From Marthasterias glacialis (taxonomy: Eukaryota > Echinodermata > Asteroidea > Forcipulatida > Asteriidae): a DNA stretch of 64,000 nt. Made by a program: the position numbers and the translations under genes. Under the pieces are notes generated by a model. The model did not search any database. It was not told where the DNA came from and saw only the letters and a list, made by a program, of their open reading frames with translations. Where the stretch lies: positions 20,849,938-20,913,937 of the forward strand of contig OU452226.1 of NCBI GenBank assembly GCA_911728455.2, written 5' to 3'. This document shows, piece after piece, positions 40,101 through 52,100 of this stretch (its first letter is position 1; each line of letters opens with the position of its first letter).

Positions 40101-43100
40101 CGACAACTATTCATGGTGTTGAAGTTTGTTTCGGAGTAACTGACTGCAGTGATAATGCGTCATGAAATGTCCAGTAGTCTTGCTGCTGACAGACACAACA
40201 AAGACATTGCTTACCAAAATCAAAAAAATGTTGACATGTAGAGAATGGTACATCCTCATGCAGGGGCCGAGACCTTTTTATTGTACACTTTCACAGTGTT
40301 CTTTTTTGTGGGTGCCATGCACATAACCAATGTACTCGGCAAGACCTTTTTTAGTAGGCTTACACTTCTACAGTATGATTTTATACAGACATGCAATAGA
40401 CATGTATGTACATGTACAATGTACTCGGGGTGGGAAGGGGGGCAATGACAGAGTCCAGTAGTTTTAGCATAATGCCAGTAACCCCCCAGACAAAAAAATA
40501 AATAAATAAAAATCCTGCAGCTCAGTATTTTCCATTCACTAAATACTCATTGGCATATTCGATTCAATTGTGGGGGGAACGAAGACAAATTGGCTAGAAC
40601 AGGATTTGAACCTACAACCTCCGGATTAACATGCAGGCACACGACAGACTGAGCTATCTAGTCCTAATATTGGAGGTCTCCTTTTTGAAAAACAATGTAC
40701 ACACACAAGTTTTTGTTCTATCTTGTAAAATATATTTCTGGTTGAGTGATACACGTAGCTCTAAGTAAAAAGACATATGTATAAATGTAGTCTAATAGAG
40801 ATTTCTTGAAATTCAAGCCCTATCTTGTACTTCAAATTGCAAATTCTTTATTGTTTGGTTGGCCCACCTTACTCTTGATCAATGAAATAAGTTTACCTAC
40901 AAAAAAACAGACAACAATTTTTAAACTCTAGAGGCGAATGTAGGCAACGCCTGTACCTCCAAACTCCTCACACCAATTGAGAGGACCTGAAATAACCCTA
41001 ATGTCTGAAAGGATTTATATATTTTCAAAACCTGCCCCGAATACTTGAACACGCTGAGAGGAAAGAGGAATAATGTATTTTTTCCATACAGCACAGCTGT
41101 CAAGTGGTCATACTCGGAGATCGCCCGAAAGTGCTGCACTCTTTGTGTTTAAATTCTTCCACATTGTCGAATGAGGTGTTCAGGTCAAGGGCGTACATGT
41201 AGAGTGAGAGATTTCATACTAGAACTATTTCCTTTGTAAACCTGTCAATTTAAAAAAAAAAAATAAAAGCCACTGTTGTCAAGTTTTACGATTCTCACTT
41301 CTCTTGAAACTTTCCAAACAGTAGTAGTATGCTGACTGGTTTTTAAATCACAGAAGTTCTTCAGCCCGTGGTAGATGCGATTGCGAATGATAATTAATAG
41401 CAGTAAAAACATGTGTTTATTTTGCACCTTTTTTGAGCCAAGTAAGCCTCTCGAAGCGCGTGACACTACTATTATTCCCGTTCGTTGGCACCTACATGTA
41501 AGTAAGCATTCCTGAAACCATCTCTGACTCCTTAGGAGTATGCAGCACCAACAGCCAAATAATTGCACAGGTTGCTAATCATACACATCAACAATCCCTA
41601 GCCTCGTAGGTACCCATTTATTCCTGGTTGATGAGAAGCAGTTACAGTTAGAGTGTCTTGCTCAAGGACACAAGTGTCATGACTGGGATTCGAACCCACA
41701 CTCTGATGACACAGTCACCAGAACTTGATTTTGGTGCACTCGACGGCTTGGCCCATGACATACCCTTTAAAACATGGACTATTGTTGTAATGAGCCTCAC
41801 AAATACATGCATTATCATTGTACTTCCTTGTTAGTTCCTGCTGTTTATTAACAATAGTACATGTATATGAAGTCATTATGAACAGTTTGTAAATTCAGCT
41901 TTTGGCTACGGCTTGTTCTTCAGTCCATGATTTTGCTCTCCAAAACGAACACCAAATTTATGGCCGACCTGGAATATTCATCCTCGAGAGGGCAAAGCCA
42001 TTTTCCATTTTGCCAAGGGCACTTCCATTGGAAAACCTTAAAGTCTATGGGAACTTTTTGAAGGGGCACCAAGGCCAGGAACAGGGGCAACAGAGGCCAT
42101 GGCCTCTGCGGCCTCCGTTTAGATTCAGGCATGTTGTGGCTTTGGAACTGCAAAAGAAGCCTCCATTGTTAGCTGCAGCCACAGCCAGCTGTCAAAGCCG
42201 AAGCGGACATTTAGGAAAAAGCCCCAGTCTCTAAATTGACCATTGAGCTACTAGAGGTTACCTGATCACAGCTGTAGCTTGCTTAGATGATTCATGCATA
42301 ATGCATGTTCATGCATAATGCATGTTCATGCATAATGCATGTTCATGCATAATGCACATGCATAATGCATGTTCATGCATAATGCATGTTCATGCATAAT
42401 GCATGTTCATGCATAATACATGTTCATGCATAATGCATATTTAACAATAACATGTACAAGTACACACACTTATAGTATGCAAACATATAGATGAGATCTG
42501 TGGGTCAGATCTCTCCATGTTAACATATCAAGTTATCAGCAACTGGCTTTGTTCTTGGTACTGCATGTACATGAACGTTAATGGCCATTGCCATGGAAGT
42601 AGGCAAACAGACAAGTGACACAAACCGGAAGGGTTCATCATCGACTGCTGGAATAACAACTGCAAAATAAAAACAACAAATTATGTTAAAATACTCCCAT
42701 CATGTTCATCATTATTATTAATGGTTTATCTATTTCATCATTTGAAAATTAAAAAAGACACTCGCAGTCAAATCAAATTATTGTTTCTTTTACAAAATTG
42801 CAGTTTATACAATAAAAAAATGGAAAAACTGCTACAGTGTTTCAAAAAATGGTAAAACAAATATTGATTGATCAAAATATAAAAATAGTCAAAACTAGAA
42901 TTTATACTTCCTATACCAGTCTGATAAGTTATTGATCAATATGATCAACTGTCTACTTTTAATTGCCAAATTCCTGTTTCGTTTCACACATAAGCCCTTC
43001 AGAAAACCTGATGTGCAGGGTGTGGGTGATGGAATGAACAACATACATGTAGCTGTGATAATCCCCTGTGGCATTGGTGTGATTAACCTTGGAATGATCA

Positions 43101-46100
43101 AACCGGATTAGCACTGATTAATTACTTCAGGTGTAAGCCCCGATCTGGGCCTCCATTTAGAATCGTTTACGAGGAAACATCTGTGTGCAGCGACCCTGGA
43201 CGAATGGTTGTGATAAAAGCGGAAGAGGAATTGAGAAATTGTGTCAAGGGCATTCACTTAAAGATATGATACACCTTTGAATTTTAAAGTTCATTCACTC
43301 TAGTGTATAATGAACTCGTGACACAACAGGTTTGTCCTTCTTCTTTGATGCAATCCACCTTGAAAACACTTTATTAGGGGGGATGGGTTTGTTAAGAAAC
43401 AGTGGGTAGTGGAAAACAAAATATGTCTCTTGTCCAGATGGGCAAGGGGGTGGGAGCCCCCTTCCTTGCTCAGAGCCATTGCCCACCACTCTTGCCCCCC
43501 TAAAAAAACACACACAAATGAATGGTTCAATACATTAAATAGCCCCCTTCTCACTCTGAATCATTGCCTGCCTCTTGCCCCCCAATGATATTGAAAAAAA
43601 CAAACCACACAAATAAATGGTTCGATACATTAAATAGGCCACACGAAGTATGTCTTTAGCCCCCGTTTGCTCCCCCCCAAAAAAAAAAAAAGAAAAAAAA
43701 AGTGAAACTGTCTGGTTACGCCTCTTGCTCTTGTCTGAGTTTTTTTGTGCGCGTGATTTATTTCAATTCGACAAGTTTAAGAACAGAGATGTGAGGGAAG
43801 GTTCTCTCCCACGGGGCGATATTTTTTGAAGAGGGAAATATTTGTCTGTTGCTATTGGAATAAGTGTTAATTTTATTATGAGAAATAACAGGCATGCAGC
43901 CTTTCAGCTGATCAGCTGATTTCCTCTTTTTGTTTTAATAATAGTGCCATAATATAAAACTGAAAACAAAGTTGAGTGTGGTCGTGGTGGTTGGTCATAT
44001 CCTCTTCTGTGGTAGTTACAATCTTACAAGTCTGGTCTATAAGTGAGCGTAGACATCAGGAATTGTTTATTTTTTCATGATCTTAAACGATCATCATTAT
44101 TATTATTAGTCTTTTAGATGAGAAATTAAGATAACTTGTTTTCGTAAAAAGGAACCAGGTTTTTTTACAATCCAGATCAAAGTTGACGGAGTTGTCCTGA
44201 ATTATGTGTCATGCCTGGATTAGGACAGTGTGTCCCCTGGCTGATGAACTCAGGGAGGTGGTGTGACAAGTTCAAATTAATGATTGAAGCAAAATTGACG
44301 CAGCCTGCAAACTGACATGAATGCAGTGCTCACACAAATACATGTACACAGTGACTCCATCTACCCAATGTGTGAGCTCTTGATTCATAGGGGTCACAAG
44401 AAAAGTTCATAAATGACAAAAAAATGTCAGTTTTTTCAATTAGTGTCAATCCTTTATGGCAAATGTTCACAAAAAAAAATCAGCGAGGTGGTCACTGGAA
44501 GTAACGAGATGGGAAACGCTGGATTTGGAAATGTATCACTCTAAACCAAACATGCTATAAACAGAATACCTGCACGTCTGCGGATATAATGTGTTAGTTT
44601 AGTACCATACTAAGCCTTAAGGTCACATAAAATGCTAGGGATCCTGTCACCATACCATGGAGGAATTACACATGCTTTGTTGCTTTGTTCTTGAAAGGGC
44701 AAGGGGCACCAAGGCATTTTCTGCTTGATAAATTGGGTTCCTTTATGAGGAAACTGTAAATTTGTACTGGAACATTTCAAAAGGCACTAAGGCAATGACC
44801 AGGGGCATCGGAGGCAATTGCCCGTCACCTATCCTTGTTCGCCGCGAGCTATTAATCTGGTAGGACAAGAACCAGCGGGTGCAAGGATGCAAGGATATAA
44901 TTTGTTGGGGCTTTTTAGTGTATCGAACCATGTGCAATTTTTCAGTCTCATGTGAGGGGGGGGGGGGGAGGGTTTTGAGTTGGGGGGGGGGTGGTGCTTC
45001 ATCCCCTCTGCCCCCCCCCCCCCCCCCTCTGGTTATGCCACTGCTGTAATCCCTTGATCTCACCAAGTCTTGGATCTCATTCACGCCACGGTTGTTATTT
45101 TTAGGGACCATTGGGACAGCTATCCTGCGAGTGGAGTTATTTCAGTTCGGATGACTAACGAAGAGTGGCTGATGCAATCTGACTGGCCCTCAGTAGTGAT
45201 GAAAAATTGCATATCCGAATAGTCTCTATGAGGGGATTAAAACAAACGTAATCTCTGGATTAGCCTCAAGACTAATCTTGGGATTAATCTCAGAATCATT
45301 TTGGCGGATATTGTTTAATTGGTTACCTTAAGTTTGTCTTTCTTATCAGTAGTCTCCTGGCTAAAAGTAACCTGAGTACAACAGCCAAGGCTCAGAAAAA
45401 TAAAATGTATCCTGCATGCTTTGCACACATATTTTGCTTTCAAACTGTTTGGTGTAGAACAGTCTTCCATAAGGCATTGCATGCAAAGCTTGTTCATAGT
45501 TTGTATTGTTAAAAATTTCAATGTCATATCAACTTTCTGACACTTTATGAACAATAGGAATAATTCTAAAATGCTATTGTCTCGGAGCACATTCTATAAT
45601 TTTTATTATTTATTTATTGACTATCTATTAGTTTAAATTTCAATTTGCCTTACACCGATGTGTGATAAGCACTGTATACTCAGTGCTTTTGAGTCCTGTG
45701 GAAAAAATCCACAGGCAACTCGGGTGGGATTCGAACCCACGACTCCCGCATGACTAGAGCAGATGTCTTAACCACTAGACCACAGAGCACGCCCGGTGAC
45801 GAGGGGCCAGTTCGAATCCAGTATTATTAGCGGCAAGTACTTACACATCGGTGTAAGGCAAATTGAAATTTATATTCATTCCACTGATGCAAATATTAAC
45901 ATCTATCTAATATTTATTAGTTGCTGGAAATGTCAATGTTGTTTATTAGTTGGCAGTGCATTCATTAGTATTGCATGCAGTAGTCTTGTTATCCTTAACT
46001 TTTGGAATAATGAATTCCTTTATTCTTTTATTTTGTTCCCGTCCTCCTGGTGGGATTCTTTTGATAAAGACCTTTATCATGGTCCAGCCATGTTTATTTG

Positions 46101-49100
46101 CTTCCATTCTTAAGAGGTTGGGAGGGGAAATAGACTGGGCCTTTTTTGTTTGATAAGAGTCACTACTGGTGATTGCTGTTGTGTACAGGGAACAATGCAG
46201 ATATATGTTGACAGTGTCGCCGTAAAGGTTGAGATCTGCACTCCTTTCAAGTAAAATTTATTTTACTAATCATGATCCAGAATTCCTCTTCACTTTTTGG
46301 TGTAGAACAGTCTTCCATAAGGCATTGCATGCAAAGCTCGTTCATAGTTTGTATTGTTAAAAATTTCAATGTCATATCAATTTTCTGACACTTTATGAAC
46401 AATAGGAATAATTCTAAAATGCTATTGTCTCAGAGCACATTCTATAATTTTTATTATTTATTTATTGACTATTTATTAGTTTAAATTTCAATTTTGCCTT
46501 ACACCGATGTGTGATAAGCACTGTATACTCAGTGCTTTTGAGTCCTGTGGAAAAAATCCACAGGCAACTTGGGTGGGATTCGAACCCACGACTCCCGCAT
46601 GACTAGAGCAGATGTCTTAACCACTAGACCACCGAGCACGCCCGGTGACGAGGGGCCAGTTCGAATCCAGTATTATTAGCGGCAGGTACTTACACATCGG
46701 TGTAAGGCAAATTGAAATTTATGTTCATTCCACCGATGCAAATATTAACATCTATCTAATATTTATTAGTTGCTGGAAATGTCAATGTTGTTTATTAGTT
46801 GGCAGTGCATTCATTAGTATTGCATGCAGTAGTCTTGTTATCCTTAACTTTTGGAATAATGAATTCCTTTATTCTTTTATTTTTTTTCCCTGTCCTCCTG
46901 GTGGGATTCTTTTGATAAAGACCTTTATCATGGTCCAGCCATGTTTATTTGCTTCCATTCTTAAGAGGTTGGGAGGGGAAATAGACTGGGCCTTTTTTTT
47001 GTTTGATAAGAGTCACTACTGGTGATTGCTGTTGCGTACAGGGAACAATGCAGATCTATATATGTTGACAGTGTCGCCGTAAAGGTTGAGTCAGATCTGC
47101 ACTCCTTTCAAGTAAAATTTATTTTACTAATCATGATCCAGAATTCCTCTTCACTTTTTACTTAAATGCAAGTCTTGTGTCAAATCATTTCTCCTTTTCT
47201 TTTTGAGGGTGCTTCTCCAAAAAAAAAAAAAAAACACACACCAAAAGTATAGAACATTCCTACAACACAGGAAAAACAGCAAATTGTTGACAGTAAGTGG
47301 ACTCTACAATCAGTCTGATCAGGCCAAGCGGTTTTTATTCCAGAGTACTTCCTATTACTGGATTGCATGATGCTCATAGGAAATGGATCAATGTTATCAG
47401 ATAATGACATCAGCAGGATGACCTCAGCATGACCTTAGCGCGAGGACAGCAATGTGTGTTCACGTGTTTTATTTATTATCCTAGCTTTGGGGCTTCATGG
47501 AAAACCCACTGTACATTGGTTCCTGGTTCTGGCAGCCATTGTGGCTGGGAGTGGCTGCTGCAGAGTTGCTTTGGCTAGAGAGCAAGGGTTGTTCATCTTA
47601 TTCAATTCAATTTTCAATTGGATGAGACATTTATTTTGTACTTTTGTGAACCAAAGTGAGGAATGTCACTATTACAATTGATATTAAATGACTTATTATG
47701 TACAAGTTAAAACAAGTGAGAAAAGGCACACATGTTGAGGGACATCTATGGCCGTTTACGAAACCACGGCTTGAGCTTGGGCTTGAGCTTGGGCTTAGGC
47801 TCTGTCAGTTGTTTTGAAAACGTGTGCTTTCCTTACTGGGATTCAAAACAGGCGGACGGAGCCCAAGCCGGAGCCCAAGCCCAAGCCGTGATTTCGTAAA
47901 CGGCCTGTGTGTAGTTTCAGCATAAGCTACAGGGGAAGTACCGAGGTTATCAGGATAAGCCAGACCTTGGAGGAAAACAACCGTAAAACAAACTAGACAT
48001 AAACAAGGTGTTTGAGTTATGGCTTGTATTTTAAAGACAAGTCAGTGTTTTAGATATAAAGATGAAGTTTAGTGCATTGTGAATATGATAAAACAGCTTT
48101 TCTGTAGTCTGTTACAGTGTTAGTATAATTTTGGGAGGTATGAAGTTTTCTGCAAGAGTCCTGGGAAACTTTCCTGTCTTATTGTCTCATCTACAGTTCT
48201 TGTCACTTGACTAACATAAAACTTTACAGTGCTGTCTTTATTGACATAAATTATTTATGTTTTAAAGTTGACAAAAGTTTGCCAGAGCTTGTGTGAGAAC
48301 AAACTTAGAACTAACAATTGCTGCAAAGCCTTCAAGATTTCTATTGCTAAGCTCAAGAACATCTTACTACAAGACTGCTAAGCTCAACAGCATCTTGCTA
48401 CAAGACTGCTAAGCTCTATAGTATCTTGCTACAAGATTGCTAAGCTCAACAGCATCTTGCTACAAGACTGCTAAGCTCTATAGTATCTTGCTACAAGATT
48501 GCTAAGCTCAACAGCATCTTGCTACAAGATTGCTAAGCTAATGAGCATCTTGCTACAAGATTGCTATGCTCAAGAGCATTTCACTACAATATTGCTAAGC
48601 TGAAGAGCATCTTGCTACAAGATTGCTAAACTCATTAGCATTGCTAAGCTGAAACAGGTCACCACGATTTACAGTGGGGGGGGGGGGGGGGCGTGGAATT
48701 GTATATGTAGGTTAATTTAAGCATGGACCAGTGAAGGGCACAGTTCAGTAAAAATATAAAACCCAGTAAGTCTCTGAATAATTTTTGGTTTTAAGAAGAA
48801 ATGTTGGTGAGTAAGCTTTGAATTAACTCTTATTTTTTTCGGAGAACTAACATGAAAGATGGTAATGGTTGTGTGAAGTTTTTCAAAAGAGTTTTTGGTG
48901 AAAGTGAATTAACCGTAAAATGCAAGTTACCCCTGATTGAAGAATCTATATGTACGAGACTCTGTGTCTCCTGCTTGGTGATTTGGGGCTGCGAAGGGTT
49001 TTCGAAAAAAACATTCCTGGAGTGTCAATCACTTTAAGCATTTGAAACAAAGGTGTTTGTTTTTGATCTGCAACCAATCACACCGATTAATACTGCACGA

Positions 49101-52100
49101 ATGACTAATGTACATGAAGCTGTAATAAAACAGGAGGGGGGGAGTCCCTTAAGATAATGAAAGTATTAATTACACAGTGAATGACTAATCAACCTTGTGT
49201 TACCAATTAACTTACAACCTGTGGTGATTGACAACCGCATGATGTGCGCTAACAAGCACATCATACCAGCTAGACACTGAGTCTCTTTGGACAGTAGAGG
49301 GCAGCACACATACATTTAAAAGAGAGTCACTTTCCTCATGGGGAGAAATAGAACAAACGGGCTGAAAATGCGGCTGAGGAACTAAAACGAGCGCAGTGTG
49401 AAATTGAAATTAATGGCTGTGTTATGGAAGAAGATGATACTAGGATGTCAGAGGCTGAGACAGAGACTAAGGTTGTGTCCGGAGCAAGCGGCTTTGGCTA
49501 CGGCTATGGCTGGAGGCTGCAGTGGCATTGTGAAGAATAGGACTTTTTGGCCTTCCAGTCATAGCCGCTGCCAAAGCCATTAATTCGGACACAACCTAAG
49601 ACTAAGCCATTTGGGACTTAGATTTGAATAATGTCTGGTACTGTACATTGACTTGCTTAGTCATGACTTACCGCTTAAAATTGAATTCCTCAGACTACAG
49701 AGACAGTTGCTATGTTAAATGGTTGGGGGCAAGCTTTTGTATAGCAACCTCCAGATGAGCAAACCCTGGTACCATTGTGCCATACACATTCATTCAAAAT
49801 TGTGTATGGGTGTTTGCCTTCTCTTACAAAACTACACAAAAGCTTGCCCCAAATCATGTGACATAGCAACTGTCTCAATAGTATGAGGAATTTAAATGTA
49901 AGCACTAACTTTTGACTAAAGCAAGTCAATGTATCAGACATTCAAATCTTATTCGTGCATGGCTTATTGACCTCAACTTTCACACACGACGAGTCTGTAA
50001 AAGGATCGCTTACCATTATTCTACCAATAAATACGTGAGTTTAAAGCGTTCTCTGTTAGCAGTGGTCAACTGGTCAAATGCAGGCCTCCAAATGCCAGAT
50101 AAAATACTTTTTAAAAGATCAGTGAAAAATTCTGTCCGAGTGGTCCTGCTTGCCAGCTTAATTTTTTTTCACAGCAAATACTTTGGGGAGAAGCATGCAG
50201 TTAACTTTCTGCTTCTCTGTAATTATGTTATTGATTTTATTTTTCACAACAGATAGGTTACATTCCAGTCTTCTGCCACGCAGGCCTCTGGCATGTTGTT
50301 TTAGCACGTTCAAACTTTTGCCCCAAATTTGTTTGTGTTTGAGTACGCTCAGTTCATGATGCAGGATTATTGGCAAACAAGATCAACTGCGGCTCTTCCT
50401 TTCTGCATGATAAAAAAAACAAAAACATGTAGTCCATGCCTGATACCTGGTTCTTGTTTGGGCAAGGCGGTTTTTACTTCATTCAGGTCACCTCTTTGAG
50501 AGGGAATTGAAATTTCTACTGGAATATTTAAAGGGGCACCAAGGCAATGATCTGGAAATTTGGGGCAATTGCCTTCTTTGCCTCCGTGAAGTACCAGGCC
50601 TGCTAGTACATGTGTGAATAATATTTAGTAGTCTACCATTTCATGTATATAAATCTTTGTATGAAACATGTCTTTGTATGAAATACTAGTTGTGAATATT
50701 TGTTTTGTAAATTTTTATTTTAATCTGAGGAATATCCGATAACGAATAACATACACACCACTGTGCCATATCATGCACGTGTTACATACTCACTCACTGG
50801 CCCATTTCAAGATGCACAGCACACTTACACATGCTTGTAAATCCTGTCCTCCATTTTTGGGAGTCTAAATGTAAGCAAAGGAATTGATCCTCAAAATGTT
50901 AGACATGTACTGTGTGCTGTGTGTCGTGCTAGGGGTCTACTTACAAATGTTTACTATTCAACTAATGTCACTCAAACCTTTTGACTCATTTATGATTCCA
51001 AACAGAAAATTATCCACAAGTTAGAACTAATTATAATGATAATCAATAATTGAAACGATTCTCCGTCTTGCTTTCCCAGGTCATCCAGCTGTTCAAAGGA
51101 TGTAAGCAAGAGGACATGCCTCCTCATATCTACGCCACGGCCCAGGCGGCGTATCGGAACATGCTCGCCTCCAGACAGGATCAGTCCATTCTCTTCATGG
51201 GGCGGAGCGGTGGCGGCAAATCCTGGAATGCGAGGCACACCTTGCAGTATCTGACGCAGGTGGCTGGCACCATCAATAATGCAGTGACAGGTACATGTAG
51301 GATTGGCACAAAGAAGACGTTGGAGGGTTAATCTTTCACCCCGACTATTCCAAATCTTCCAATCATTTTCATTTTTATAAATACTCATAGTTAATTATTT
51401 CTGGAAATGAAACCATGGAAATCTGAGAAGACAAAATGTCGGAAGAATCATCAGTTTAAATGTGGGGAAAAAAACAAACAAGGAAAACCCACATACATGT
51501 AGTTAAGTAGGGACTGAAAACCCAATGCACATCCAGAGGTGGAAGGCAGCAAAGAAACCGCTAAGCCAACCTAAAATGTAGTCTTGCTAGATTTTAATGG
51601 ATTCCTTTCCGAACGTTTATGTCTAATTCTATACCCGTCGTTGCCTTTTCAGCAGATAGATGTAAGAAAAGTCCAAAGCCTGGTTCATACTTAAACACAA
51701 GTGCAAAGCAAATTTTAGACACACAAACGATCAATACAATGTATTTTACCGCTGTGTTAAATGTGCTTCTTTTCAGTGGATAAGATCCAAGCAGTAGCAA
51801 CCTTAGTGGATGCCTTTGGGAGTGCCAGGACCATCCAGAATGCCAGCGCTACACGATGTGCACAAATCCTCTCTTTGGATTTTGACCACATGGGGCAAAT
51901 CGCTGCAGGCTCTCTGCAGGTAAGAAGATTTGGTACTAGTCGATTTAATGACGTGGTAGGCATGAAGAAGCAATTCCATGCTTTTGGGAGTGCTAGGACC
52001 ATCCAGAATGCCAGTGCTACACGATGTGCGCAAATCATCGCTTTAGATTTTGACCACATGGGGCAAATCGCTGCAGGCTCTCTTCAGGTGAAAGTGGCTG

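Noticed and set aside
45714-45790. Functional tRNA gene on the minus strand
   Set aside because: Boxes A and B are good, but the acceptor arms do not pair and the module is part of a duplicated, inverted-repeat-bounded repeat.
48345-48655. CRISPR-like array
   Set aside because: The units are directly tandem without unique spacers, and the DNA is an animal intron. The same applies to 62971-63596.
51977-52087. Confident annotation of copy 2 as a mutually exclusive exon
   Set aside because: It lacks the first 38 nt of exon 5 and has no visible pyrimidine-rich acceptor, so a simple exon swap would break the frame or structure. I report it as a candidate only.
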